Positions 1 to 8,421 of a DNA stretch of 64,000 nucleotides are shown piece by piece. The notes under the pieces were generated by a model. That model saw only the letters and a program-made list of their open reading frames with translations, ran no database searches and was not told the origin of the DNA. This DNA is from Psychrobacter sp. APC 3426 (GTDB lineage Bacteria > Pseudomonadota > Gammaproteobacteria > Pseudomonadales > Moraxellaceae). How positions within the stretch are numbered: position 1 is the first letter of the stretch; each line of letters starts with the position of its first letter. Position numbers and translations under genes: made by a program. The stretch spans positions 1-64,000 of the forward strand of contig NZ_JASDCF010000018.1 in NCBI RefSeq assembly GCF_030408035.1, written 5' to 3'.

Positions 1-127
1 CATTCATAGTACGATTGGTTATGTGTCGCCTTTTGAGTTTGAGAGACGATACTATGATAGTCTTACTGAGTCAGACAAAGCTGCCTGACTCAAGCAATCC
101 ACTCTCCGATATAGTCGGGGCGGTTCA
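1..127 (+). mobile_element. Right end of an IS3-family insertion sequence
   Basis: The window opens inside an insertion element. The last codons of an IS3-type transposase are followed by about 39 bases that end in GGGGCGGTTCA at 117-127. Its reverse complement starts TGAACCGCCCC, a terminus type known from IS3-family elements. Immediately beyond it the sequence returns to the coding frame of an EamA transporter on the minus strand, so 127 is taken as the boundary. The other end and the target duplication lie outside the window. Confidence 0.75.
2..88 (+). CDS. IS3-family transposase OrfB, C-terminal end (partial)
   Basis: Only the last 28 codons are present, ending at TGA 86-88. The translation contains HSTIGYVSPFEFE, the conserved tail of IS3-family OrfB (rve-type DDE integrase) proteins, where the motif follows the catalytic glutamate. 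The catalytic core itself lies beyond the window. The reading frame stays open up to the window edge, so nothing argues that this copy is broken, but it cannot be judged from 28 residues. It ends 39 bases before the element terminus, as is usual in the family. Confidence 0.8.
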   Translation: MHSTIGYVSPFEFERRYYDSLTESDKAA

Positions 128-654
128 GTTTGATAGACAGTATGATGTTGTGGAAGTTTACGAACTAACAGATTGTTTAGCGCCATGGTTACCGCCACTA
201 TAAGGGCAAACACCGCCCCTAAATTGATCTGTTTCGGTTGTACAATAACGAGGATACCAGCAAAACCTAATATAGAGGCTGCGATAGTCGGAAAATTTAA
301 TCTGTCTTTATAAAATAAAAAACCCAGTGGTAATACAAATAAAGGGGCGGCATAAAAAATAGCATTCGCAGTCGCAAGAGGCAGTGCTTGAAGAGACAGT
401 ACCATGAATATCACACCCAATAACCACACGTGACTACGAACAAAGTGCCATTTTATATTACTGAATAACTTGTTCTTTTTATTAATTAAGCAAAATGGCA
501 ACAGCATTAAAACCGCTGTGCATTGACGAAACAGGATAAATTGATATACCGCCGTCTCAGAGGGCAAGGCCTTTATCAAGGCGTCTGAGAAGACCGCAAT
601 GATATTTCCTAGTACCAATAGCGTCATGGCAAATGCAACACTCATCTTTGGCAT
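127..654 (-). pseudogene. EamA/DMT-family exporter, 3' end cut off by an IS3 element
   Basis: About 176 residues of a drug/metabolite-transporter (EamA) protein are readable from ATG at 654. There are several hydrophobic segments, including the start region MSVAFAMTLLVLGNIIAVFSD and stretches around residues 75-110. Family members have about 290-300 residues and ten membrane segments in two EamA repeats, so only the first repeat and the start of the second remain. After residue 176 the frame enters the IS3 end and adds about 24 foreign residues. The gene faces away from the LysR regulator at 802, a common pairing of regulator and exporter target. Transport is unlikely. The substrate is unknown. 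Confidence 0.82.
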
Positions 655-785
655 TCTTAGCCTCCCCGCCCTATTCAGAATTCAGAAACTGTTAAAACCC
701 CAATGGGTTCATGCTGATTTAACGATCTGTCAGGCAGTATATTCAAGTAACGGTATGATGTATAATGATATAAAACATATTTAGT

Positions 786-800
786 ATTACCTGAGGTAAT
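786..800. promoter_or_regulatory. Perfect palindrome just before the LysR gene
   Basis: ATTACCTGAGGTAAT is a perfect interrupted palindrome (ATTACC, TGA, GGTAAT) ending one base before the ATG at 802. It fits the LysR-type T-N11-A pattern and contains the only good Shine-Dalgarno-like bases (GAGGT). Binding here could give autoregulation of the regulator and control of the divergent exporter remnant. The role is inferred. Confidence 0.45.
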
Positions 801-801
801 A

Positions 802-1692
802 ATGGATTTACCACCGCTGCGTGCAATACAGTGCTTCGAGTCCGTTGCACGGCTTAACAGCTTTTCAAAAGCAGCAGAAAGCCTCAATGTGACACAAAGT
901 GCCGTGAGTCACCAAATACGCATCCTTGAAGAGTATCTTGGGGAAGCAATGTTTTACAGGCAAGGCCGGACCTTTTCGTTGACAGAGGTTGGTGAGCGTT
1001 ATTTCACAGATGTGAGTGGCGCATTGGGTCTACTTTCAGATAGTAGTCAGATTATTAAACATGGAAAACCTGGGCATATACGCTTAGCTCTGTACAGTTC
1101 AGTCGCAGTGAATTGGTTGATTCCTCGACTAGAAGACTTCTATAGACAGTATCCAGAAATAGAACTCACTTTAGATATGGTTAATCATCCCTCTGATTAT
1201 AATGAGCAAAGGGCCGATTGTTATATCACCGTCGATCCTCCTCCACATGCTTTCATCAGTAAGTTTTTATTTACTGAAACTTTATATCCTGTGTGTGGTC
1301 AAAAGCTTTGGGAGAAAATAAGAGATAAACCCCTTCCTGACGCATTGTGGCGGCATCCAATATTGTCTGTGAGATATGCAGATACAAGCGTGAATACAGC
1401 AGAGGATTGGCTGCGGTGGTGTAAGGCAGGCGGATTTGAATTGCCAAGCGATATAAAGATAAATCATTTTAGTCATGTACTACTAGCGATAGAAGCCGCA
1501 AGGTACAATCTGGGCATTACTCTTACCAATAATTATATGATGCAGGATGACGCTTATAAACAAAATATCGTTAGAATTCCAATGCACGAATTTCTAACAG
1601 GGGACCAATTTTACTTCGTTTGCAAGGAATTAAAGAATAATCAGGATGATATTATTAAATTAAGCGAATGGCTGAAATCCCAATGTAATTAA
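802..1692 (+). CDS. LysR-family transcriptional regulator (GcvA-like)
   Basis: This 296-residue protein has the standard LysR length. An N-terminal winged helix-turn-helix lies at about residues 6-65, with SFSKAAESLNVTQSAVSHQI as the recognition region, followed by a periplasmic-binding-protein-like effector domain. The opening PPLRAIQCFESVARL resembles the GcvA/AmpR-type subgroup. It is divergent from an EamA exporter now truncated by an IS element, so its likely original target is damaged. The start is set by the palindrome with GAGGT just upstream and by the normal family N terminus. The effector molecule cannot be told from sequence. Confidence 0.88.
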   Translation: MDLPPLRAIQCFESVARLNSFSKAAESLNVTQSAVSHQIRILEEYLGEAMFYRQGRTFSLTEVGERYFTDVSGALGLLSDSSQIIKHGKPGHIRLALYSSVAVNWLIPRLEDFYRQYPEIELTLDMVNHPSDYNEQRADCYITVDPPPHAFISKFLFTETLYPVCGQKLWEKIRDKPLPDALWRHPILSVRYADTSVNTAEDWLRWCKAGGFELPSDIKINHFSHVLLAIEAARYNLGITLTNNYMMQDDAYKQNIVRIPMHEFLTGDQFYFVCKELKNNQDDIIKLSEWLKSQCN

Positions 1693-1930
1693 AAAAATCT
1701 TTACCTTATTTGTTATCAAAAGATCAAATTATGATTTGTTATAGGGGTTTAAAATGATGATTTAGAAAATCCCGATCAACAATTCATAAAGACTCATATC
1801 CTCAATAAATAGTCATTTATTTTATCTGATCTTAAATAAGATATAGTCAATCCAACTTAAAGTTGTATAGTCAATTCCACCTAAAAGTGTTATAAATTAA
1901 TTATCAAACCCAATTGTTATTATAAAGACC

Positions 1931-2281
1931 ATGACTTACTCACTAGATTTTCGCAAACAAGTACTAAAAAGCTTAGACGAGGGTATGACCTTTGCCGGGG
2001 CGGCTGAGTTCTATAATCTCAGCCCAACCACTATACAGAACTGGAAGAGACGTGTTCATAGTAAAACAACCAGGCAAACCAAACCCTATAAAATACCAGA
2101 TGACGTGCTACTTAATGATGTTAAAGAACATCCTGATGATTACCAGTATGAGCGAGCTCGTCGTTTAAACTGTAGTAAAACAGGCATTTATCATGCCCTA
2201 AAGCGACTTGGCATCAGTCAAAAAAAAGACCTTAGAGCATCCAAAAGCGTGTCCGATCAAAAGAGCGATATATCACAGTAA
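1931..2281 (+). pseudogene. IS630 transposase OrfA (helix-turn-helix part), copy 1
   Basis: These 116 residues begin MTYSLDFRKQVLKSLDEG and carry a helix-turn-helix (residues about 18-40, AAEFYNLSPTTIQNWKRR). They correspond to the DNA-binding half of an IS630/Tc1-type transposase and match OrfA of copy 2 (10807-11145) almost along its length. The frame continues past an A8 run and ends at 2281, seven residues later than in copy 2. By itself the frame is intact. It is called a pseudogene because the catalytic half downstream is damaged. Confidence 0.7.
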
Positions 2282-2723
2282 GCTTAATAGCTTTACGCAG
2301 CAAGGCTATCCCATCGTCTATATATACGCGCGCGGCTTTGAGCACGAGACCATTCGCTCTCATGGTTATGCACCGATTGGTAAACCCTGTATCGATAGTT
2401 ACAACTGGCAAGGTAAAAAGCGAACCAACGTTATCGGTGCTCTATATGAAAAGATGCTGTTTGCACTAGATTACTTTAAGCACAACATTAACAGCAGCAT
2501 ATTCTACGACTGGTGCAAACACAAGCTAATCCCAAGTCTTAAAACCAAATGCGTGATTGCCATGGATAATGCCAGATTTCATAAGAGCAAACGCATTCAA
2601 AAGCTACTGAACAGGCATGGTCATCGTATTCTTTGGCTGCCACCGTACAGCCCTGATCTGAACCCTATCGAGAAAAAAATGGGCTCAGGTGAAGCTTCTA
2701 CGCCAAGGCTGGATGGAAAATGA
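2208..2723 (+). pseudogene. IS630 transposase OrfB (DDE part), copy 1, inactivated
   Basis: This is the catalytic DDE_3-type half of the IS630 transposase, in the +1 frame relative to OrfA. The second aspartate (IAMDNARFHKS) and PPYSPDLNPIEKK with the catalytic glutamate are present. The first aspartate motif, YMDESGFE in copy 2, reads YIYARGFE here, so the catalytic Asp is lost. After IEKK a small deletion shifts the frame and the protein ends early at GEASTPRLDGK. The original reading continues in another frame to about 2778. Genuine coding probably begins near 2270, the upstream part being frame overlap. Confidence 0.8.
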
Positions 2724-2963
2724 CTTATCCAAATTGTTTTATGATATTTGCCCTAGTCATAACAATTTTATTTTGAACTGACTATATTCGTTTGGACTTT
2801 TTTGAATAAATGTACTAGATCATAAAATAGATCTCAGAGGTCTTGTGAGCATCTAATAGGCTATACATACCATACTTACTAAGCCCTAATGAGGCTTATG
2901 AACATGTTAAAACTTAGCTAGATCGTCATATTAGTGGCGTTAAGTCAGTATGATGGTAAAAAA

Positions 2964-2988
2964 ATAGAGAGCCTTAACGACTCTCTAA
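2964..2988 (-). terminator. Intrinsic terminator after the TRIC-like gene
   Basis: Read on the minus strand, a hairpin with TAGAGAG and CTCTCTA arms is followed directly by a run of T residues (TATTTTTTT). It lies about 50 bases downstream of the stop codon at 3038. Confidence 0.7.
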
Positions 2989-3037
2989 AATAACCCAGCC
3001 CGCTCGTAGACATTCTTATGACGGTGGGTTCACTATT

Positions 3038-3655
3038 TTATTTAGAAGTTTCCAACAAATGGAATACGGGTAATCGCCACTTTGCTCTAACCGCTGCCAT
3101 ACGGATTAAGTAACCAGCAACTAAACTAATAATGACGCTGATATTACTACTAACAGCAAAATGCTGAAGTGTTAAATATAAACACGCAACGATCAAAGAA
3201 ACTGAAGCGTATAACTCATGATGTAAAACCAATGGGGTTTGGCGACATATTAAATCACGCAGCAATCCACCAAATACACCTGTTGCAATGGCCGCAACTA
3301 TACAAACACCGTAATGGAGTCCCATGTTAAGCCCTACTTGACAACCAATGATACTAAAGGCCGCTAGTCCTAAAGCATCCAAACGTATGAAAATGCCATT
3401 AAATTTAACAACCCATTTAGCCAACCAAGTCGTTATAAGACCAGCCACACAAACGATTAATAAATATTTAGGATGTTCTACCCAAGTTAAGGGGTAGTTA
3501 CCAAGTAGGATATCTCTGACACTACCACCGCCTATCGCTGTTACACTCGCGATAAGCATAACCCCAAACCAATCCATATTTTGTCGTCCCGCGCTTAGTG
3601 CCCCCGTCATTGCCTCTGCTGTAATACCAATAATGTAAACTATACTCAAAAGCAT
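3038..3655 (-). CDS. TRIC/UPF0126-family membrane protein (predicted cation channel)
   Basis: This 205-residue, very hydrophobic protein has about seven membrane segments. It has the repeated signature of the UPF0126/TRIC family: TAIGGGSVRDILLG near residues 40-53 and a second FGGLLRDLICRQTP past the middle, with a basic/acidic RD pair inside the membrane in each half. Family members such as E. coli YicG/YadS have about 205 residues, so it is full length. Prokaryotic TRIC proteins form trimeric cation (K+) channels; whether this one does is inference. It stands alone, with its own terminator, divergent from the lipoprotein gene at 4084. Confidence 0.88.
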   Translation of the reverse strand: MLLSIVYIIGITAEAMTGALSAGRQNMDWFGVMLIASVTAIGGGSVRDILLGNYPLTWVEHPKYLLIVCVAGLITTWLAKWVVKFNGIFIRLDALGLAAFSIIGCQVGLNMGLHYGVCIVAAIATGVFGGLLRDLICRQTPLVLHHELYASVSLIVACLYLTLQHFAVSSNISVIISLVAGYLIRMAAVRAKWRLPVFHLLETSK

Positions 3656-4083
3656 GGAATACTCACCTTAAATCTATCTGATAGTGTAAATGATGTGAGA
3701 TTGTAAAGATAAAACTGGTGTATTACGAATGATAATTTGAATCGTTTTGAAAGCATCTAGTACTACTCTATTCTAGCAACGGGAAAGCAAAAAAGAATGC
3801 AACGTTATTGTCACTTTATATGCAAAAGCACTGCTTTTCCCAAGCATAAATCGCGGCTTATGCGTAAGCATCAAATTTTCATAAACAAGTAAAAAAATTA
3901 CTGAATACACATGGTCACAGGCTTTGAACTCCACTATCCTAGTGCCCTGACTTAGACCTCATTGATAGAAATAGGTACAAACCAATATTCCACGCCAAGA
4001 ATGGATAATGGTTTTTTAAATTGCTAAATGATGTGGGCTGTTATGAATGGCCCATATAACGATCTTCTGAAGGAATAAAAATT
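3656..4083. other. Gene-free divergent intergenic region
   Basis: This AT-rich stretch between two divergent genes must hold both promoters. A clear Shine-Dalgarno GAAGGA precedes the gene at 4084. I see no convincing RNA gene, terminator or long repeat. Confidence 0.5.
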
Positions 4084-5070
4084 ATGATGAGAAAAACGTT
4101 ACTGCTCAGCATGCTGTTAGTAAGTCTGACTGCGTGCCAGAACACTAATACACAGGGCATTGAGACAACAACAGTTTTACAAAACAACCTACCGACGACA
4201 ACCGCAACCGATAAACATACTAACAATATAACGGGCGATTACGTCACAGATGGCTATACAAAGCGTAACGAGGGTTACGACTGGTTTGCGATCAGCGTAC
4301 GTGATGCTGGTCAAGATGCTATTAGTGTGTCTATTCGTTCTCGCATAGACAAAAAGAAACCTACTTGTACATTAGACACCGTACTTCATAAGGCTCATGA
4401 TGGACGGTATCAGTTTTGGGTAGATAATAATCCCGTTTATTTTCGCTTTAACGACAATAGCTTATCCATTGAAGGTGAAACATCCCGTCTACAAAAAACA
4501 GCTTTTTATTGTAGCGGCGGTGCAACGCTTGGTGGCGTATATCAAAAATTAAGCGATACGCTGGATACTCGACAATTGGACAACTCGCAATACGCTACCT
4601 CACTCAACTATGGTGATTTTTCTACTCAAGTGACCAGCACCTCTGACGGTAATGGTGGCTATATCTTGCAGATTCAGTCAATGGGCGAAGACATTATCGA
4701 GCGACCAATTAGCGATCCTGTTGTTAGTGCTGATGTGGGTGATATGAATGGCGATGGATATCCTGAAATTCTGGTGTTCACCCAAAGCGTGGGTAGTGGC
4801 TCATATGGTGACGTGGTTGCTTATTCGAGTAATAAAGGGCTGTCATGGAGTGAAGTCTCTTATCCAGAGCTGACTGATAAACTCAAACAAGGTTATATGG
4901 GGCACGATGCGTTTGCATTGGTTGAGAATGTATTGGTTAGACGTTTCCCACTCTATTTAGAAGACGATAGCAATGCCAACCCACAAGGTAAAACACGCCA
5001 AATTCAGTATCATATGATAGATGGGGAAGCTTCTCGTCAGTTTGTAGTTGACACGGTTAATGAGTTTTAA
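4084..5070 (+). CDS. Predicted lipoprotein with an FG-GAP-like motif
   Basis: These 328 residues start with a lipoprotein signal (LLLSMLLVSLTAC, lipid-attachment Cys at about residue 18). A GAAGGA ribosome site and tandem ATGs at 4084/4087 set the start. The body has no domain I recognise with certainty. Near residues 217-228, DVGDMNGDGYPE has the calcium-loop pattern of FG-GAP/VCBS-type repeats, here as a single copy. It is followed 39 bases on by another lipoprotein gene in the same direction, so the two may be co-transcribed. Function unknown; location probably the inner or outer membrane facing the periplasm. Confidence 0.75.
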   Translation: MMRKTLLLSMLLVSLTACQNTNTQGIETTTVLQNNLPTTTATDKHTNNITGDYVTDGYTKRNEGYDWFAISVRDAGQDAISVSIRSRIDKKKPTCTLDTVLHKAHDGRYQFWVDNNPVYFRFNDNSLSIEGETSRLQKTAFYCSGGATLGGVYQKLSDTLDTRQLDNSQYATSLNYGDFSTQVTSTSDGNGGYILQIQSMGEDIIERPISDPVVSADVGDMNGDGYPEILVFTQSVGSGSYGDVVAYSSNKGLSWSEVSYPELTDKLKQGYMGHDAFALVENVLVRRFPLYLEDDSNANPQGKTRQIQYHMIDGEASRQFVVDTVNEF

Positions 5071-5109
5071 ACTCCTCTTAAAAGTTTACTGGATAATAGG
5101 ATAAAGCAA

Positions 5110-5637
5110 GTGCTATATAAAAACTTTGAAATACAGTTAATTTTAGCATTAACTGTATCCATAACTGCTTGTACAAATACGGATCTTATGCATACTACCG
5201 CTATTGATACTGTACTTGAAGAGACGGCGCTGGTAAAAGCTAAACCAATAGCTATCGAAAAATCGAATATAAATTTCGACAGTCATCCAATTGCAAAACG
5301 TTATAGAACTGTGATTAGTGGGGAATATGCGAAACAGGACGTGAATTTTGCAAACCATTACGTAGTAATAACATGGGGCTGTGGTTCAGGCTGTGTCAGT
5401 GGTGCGATGGTCGATAGCCGAAATGGAACGGTCTACCCTTTACCAGAAGATAAAGAATGGGGTGGTAATGGCACATATGTTACATTTGAACAGGAAAGCA
5501 ATATTCTAACGTCAGTATGGGTAATTCCGACCCCAACAGGCGATACTGAAGAAACGCAAAAATACTGGAAATGGGATGAGCAATCTAAAGTATTTGCACA
5601 TATTTCTGCACTTCCAACATATCTTGAGAGTAAATAA
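5110..5637 (+). CDS. Predicted lipoprotein, unknown function
   Basis: This 175-residue protein begins at GTG 5110 and has a signal with lipobox SITAC (Cys 21). The mature part carries NHYVVITWGCGSGC around residues 78-91, with a closely spaced Cys pair that could form a disulfide or bind metal, then VDSRNGTVYPLP. I recognise this as a small conserved secreted type without an assigned job. GTG start and weak upstream signals suggest translation linked to the gene at 4084. It ends 12 bases before the next small gene, so 4084-5856 may be one operon. Confidence 0.7.
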   Translation: MLYKNFEIQLILALTVSITACTNTDLMHTTAIDTVLEETALVKAKPIAIEKSNINFDSHPIAKRYRTVISGEYAKQDVNFANHYVVITWGCGSGCVSGAMVDSRNGTVYPLPEDKEWGGNGTYVTFEQESNILTSVWVIPTPTGDTEETQKYWKWDEQSKVFAHISALPTYLESK

Positions 5638-5649
5638 GAGAGAAGACCT

Positions 5650-5856
5650 GTGAAAAAAATTACCAAAGTGCAAATGGCAACGATAATCGCCATAGTCTTT
5701 TGTATTATATGGGAAATTTATATAGGTATATGGTCTAGAACACAAGTTGGAGCGATAATAAGAGTAGATATATTCATTATTTACCCAATATTGATAGCTC
5801 TAATTATTATTTCAGTCAAACAATATATAAAAAATAAGCGAGGCAATCATAGATAA
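5650..5856 (+). CDS. Small membrane protein, 68 residues
   Basis: The gene starts at GTG 5650 behind GAGAGAAGACC. The translation begins KKITKVQMATIIAIVFCIIW. It has two predicted membrane helices (about residues 8-27 and 36-56) and a basic tail KNKRGNHR. It follows the lipoprotein gene after 12 bases. Its last 27 codons and about 80 following bases reappear at 8487-8644 with the frame conserved, which supports it being a real gene and shows a local duplication. Function unknown. Confidence 0.6.
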   Translation: MKKITKVQMATIIAIVFCIIWEIYIGIWSRTQVGAIIRVDIFIIYPILIALIIISVKQYIKNKRGNHR

Positions 5857-5935
5857 AAGGTCTTAAAAACAATACTCAATGAAATACTAAGCTTTTCTTT
5901 CTGATACTCATTTTTGCAATAGGACATATCTTACT

Positions 5936-6853
5936 TTACTTCGCTCGATTGGATAAAATGACACCAATTGTGCTTAACACGATGCCGCATAGCATTGCAA
6001 TTGATAAAGACTCATTGAGTATCAACGCTGCGAGTAAAGCGGTTAGTCCAGGAGACAAGGAGCCAAGCAATAAGGTGCGAATCGACCCAAGCTTGTTGAC
6101 CGCATAAGAAAACCCAATGGTTGAGACAATACCAACGCCAACGCCCTGTATTAAGATAAAAGGTAGCGCATCATCAAAAGAGACAGCCCCAAGGTTGGTC
6201 TCTAGAAGACCAGATAGAACCATCACTAATGTCACAAAAAATGCAGTGTAAGAAAGGACGAGAGCAACCGTTATTGGACTCAAGCTCGTACTTTTTAAGC
6301 CTAAGGTGTAACCTGCCCAAACCAAACTCGCAATCAGTAAAAAGGCCATCCCCTGTAGCAAACTACTAGGTGTTGGTCCTGCGTTCCCTACCATCATCGT
6401 GGCTACGCCAAAGAAAATAATCATGAATGCCAAAAATTTCTTTAGTGATATACGTTGGCGGTAAAAAATAAAGGACAAGAGTGCGGCAAAAAATACTGGC
6501 GTCCCTGTCAAAATAGTACCAACATAAGCGGCAGGAGCAGTACTCGCACCAAAGGTGGCGAGCAACAGAAAAGGAACACCGCCAAATAAAATAAAAATGA
6601 TATCAGCCCCTCTCATGTTTTTGATTTCCTTCAAACTAGAGAATACCCAAGGCGTCAATAAAAGTAGTGGCACGCTAAATCGAATGAGCATGACATCAGC
6701 CATGCTTAACGACGATGCTCCAACCGCTCGTACAGTCAATGCAAAGCCTGACCAAATCAATATCACAACAATCATCGCCACATAGCCTTTCATCAGCGGA
6801 GACAGGGTGAACAAGGGGTTTTTGCGTGAGGAAGGCTGAGAAATGGTATTCAT
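5936..6853 (-). CDS. EamA/DMT-family transporter
   Basis: These 305 residues form about ten membrane helices in two EamA repeats, the full length for the family. The first helix follows a short basic N terminus, and the two halves show the typical GTILTGTPVFFAALLSFIFY and LLLGSLSPGLTALLAALIL pre-helix patterns. It is divergent from an Lrp/AsnC regulator (7002) across 148 bases. That arrangement is common for amino-acid or metabolite exporters controlled by the neighbour. The substrate is not predictable; amino-acid export is a reasonable guess from the regulator class. Confidence 0.9.
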   Translation of the reverse strand: MNTISQPSSRKNPLFTLSPLMKGYVAMIVVILIWSGFALTVRAVGASSLSMADVMLIRFSVPLLLLTPWVFSSLKEIKNMRGADIIFILFGGVPFLLLATFGASTAPAAYVGTILTGTPVFFAALLSFIFYRQRISLKKFLAFMIIFFGVATMMVGNAGPTPSSLLQGMAFLLIASLVWAGYTLGLKSTSLSPITVALVLSYTAFFVTLVMVLSGLLETNLGAVSFDDALPFILIQGVGVGIVSTIGFSYAVNKLGSIRTLLLGSLSPGLTALLAALILNESLSIAMLCGIVLSTIGVILSNRAK

Positions 6854-7001
6854 ATTGATGTCTTATGCTTGTATATAAAGCCTAATTATCAATCAAAAAT
6901 CGCGCTTTTATCTCTATTCTTTTATTGAAAATCTATAGTTATTTAGTGGATAATGCCAAATAATATATAATTATTGGCTGGAAACACCAGAAAGGCAATA
7001 C

Positions 7002-7457
7002 ATGGATAAAATCGACCGTCATATTTTGGAAGTGCTTCAGAAAGAAGGACGCTTATCAACAGCTGAATTAGCCGAGCGTATTGGTCTGTCACCCTCACCT
7101 TGTGCTAGGCGCCTGAAACGTTTAGAAGATGAATTTTATATAGAAGGCTATCAAGCGAACATAAATAGAGCTAAAGCTGGCATTGCGATGAGCTTTTTTG
7201 TGGAAGTCAGTCTGAGCAACCATCAAGAAGGATCGATTACAGCCTTCGAAAATGCTTTATCTGAGATGGATGAGGTAATCAATGGACATGTTGTTTCGGG
7301 CCCTTATGATTACTTATTGGAAGTAGTCAGCACAGACCTCAACGGTTATGAAGAATTTACTCGTAAATTGCATAAGCTTACTAGCGTTAAAGACATACAT
7401 ACCCACTTATCAGTGAGAAGAGTGATTAATAAAACAACGTTGCCTATTTTTATGTAA
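7002..7457 (+). CDS. Lrp/AsnC-family transcriptional regulator
   Basis: This 151-residue protein has an N-terminal helix-turn-helix (about residues 4-60, LSTAELAERIGLSPSPCARR) and a C-terminal RAM/AsnC ligand-binding domain ending in HTHLSVRRVINKTTLPI. Length and domain order are standard. Such proteins assemble as dimers to octamers and respond to amino acids. It lies divergent from the EamA transporter at 5936-6853 and probably controls it and itself. The Shine-Dalgarno region is GAAAGG about 10 bases before the ATG. Confidence 0.9.
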   Translation: MDKIDRHILEVLQKEGRLSTAELAERIGLSPSPCARRLKRLEDEFYIEGYQANINRAKAGIAMSFFVEVSLSNHQEGSITAFENALSEMDEVINGHVVSGPYDYLLEVVSTDLNGYEEFTRKLHKLTSVKDIHTHLSVRRVINKTTLPIFM

Positions 7458-7588
7458 TACCTTTTAACGCTTATTATGCAATATGCCAACAGCTGCCTTA
7501 CAGGCCTTGCTACAGAAGCTTTGTGTTTCTTTTATATAAACTTAAATATCAATAGTGTTTGATGTATTCATTAGACTTCTTGCAAAAG

Positions 7589-8029
7589 TCAGATATTAAG
7601 CTCGAAATTTACCAGTCCTGCGAACAGCTTCATTCTTAAGTCATAACGTTGACGTCGATTACGGTAGCGTTCAGCCACAATTTTGAATATCTTAATCAGA
7701 CCTATTTTATGCTCAACCAGAATACGAAATTTTGCCAAATACTGATTGGCCTGTTTACAAAGCGCTAACAGCTCACCGCCCTTTGGTTTCTTAAAGGGGA
7801 TAAAGGTCTGATCATGTAGCTTTGCTATACCTTGGTAACCACTGTCTGCTAGGTAGCTGGTATTTTTAGGCAGCCAATCAGGACAAGTTTGTTTATAAAG
7901 ACTAAAGTCATGTACTGAACCGTTGCAGGTTTGCACATCCAATATCAGTCCTGTTTGCCAATGTACGATGACTTGCGCTTTTAAGGTATGTTGTTTCTTT
8001 TTTCCACTGTAGTACTGTTTTTGGTTTTT
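7589..8029 (-). CDS. IS5-family transposase OrfB (DDE part)
   Basis: This is the catalytic C-terminal half. It lies in the -1 frame relative to OrfA and is reached by slippage at the A6 run 8025-8030. The frame then reads KNQKQYYSGKKKQHTLKAQV and continues into VQTCNGSVHDFSLYKQT and ADSGYQG (DDE-domain aspartate region) and ends with basic motifs such as RILVEHKIGLIKIF and RNRRQRYDLR. There is no independent start with a good ribosome site, which supports production as an OrfAB fusion of about 275 residues. The frame is uninterrupted. Confidence 0.82.
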   Translation of the reverse strand, partial: KNQKQYYSGKKKQHTLKAQVIVHWQTGLILDVQTCNGSVHDFSLYKQTCPDWLPKNTSYLADSGYQGIAKLHDQTFIPFKKPKGGELLALCKQANQYLAKFRILVEHKIGLIKIFKIVAERYRNRRQRYDLRMKLFAGLVNFELNI

Positions 8030-8421
8030 TCTGGCCGTTCAATGGGCGTTTCGGTGGCATCAATGATGACCGCTGACCAATTGACATCCTCAGGCTTACC
8101 GTGTGGCAGTTTTCGTGGCAAATCAAACCTGCCTGAGTGTATAAGGATGTCTTCTACTTTTCTGACAATGCGACTGGCAGAGGACTCATGAACGTTGAAG
8201 TCCACACCAATATGATAAAGGGTTCGGTATTCACGCCAATAGGTCAGTGCTAGTAAAATCTGCGCCTCTAAGCTAAGCTCACTTGGACGACCTGATTTGG
8301 TCTTGGAAGCTTCATGCTCTTGCATGGCTTCTAGCATTTGCTCAAAAGTAGCTTTGTGGATGCCGGTATAACGTTTAAAACCTGCATCACTCTGTTCAAG
8401 TAGTTTGGCTATATTTGGCAT
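7981..8421 (-). CDS. IS5-family transposase OrfA
   Basis: These 146 residues begin MPNIAKLLEQSDAGFKRYTG, with a helix-turn-helix-like N-terminal domain (SGRPSELSLEAQILLALTYW) and the start of the DDE fold, including the aspartate in AVIIDATETPIERP. After the A6 run the zero frame runs only 17 more codons, to the stop at 7981. That is the usual layout where a -1 shift yields the full transposase. The gene lies on the minus strand inside an element flanked by 16-bp inverted repeats. Confidence 0.85.
   Translation of the reverse strand: MPNIAKLLEQSDAGFKRYTGIHKATFEQMLEAMQEHEASKTKSGRPSELSLEAQILLALTYWREYRTLYHIGVDFNVHESSASRIVRKVEDILIHSGRFDLPRKLPHGKPEDVNWSAVIIDATETPIERPEKTKNSTTVEKRNNIP

Larger units (their letters stand above)
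1842..2786 (+). mobile_element. Decayed IS630-family element (copy 1)
   Basis: The element starts with TATAGTCAATCC at 1842 and ends with GAACTGACTATA at 2775-2786. These terminal inverted repeats share TATAGTCA with copy 2 at 10297-11208. TA at the outer edge fits IS630-type insertion. A second TATAGTCAATTCC occurs 24 bases inside the left end (from 1866), giving a doubled terminus. The transposase reading frame is damaged at two places, so the copy is probably immobile on its own. Confidence 0.75.

Noticed and set aside
675..887. Minus-strand frame over the LysR start
   Set aside because: It overlaps the regulator and the divergent promoter region and has no features of its own.
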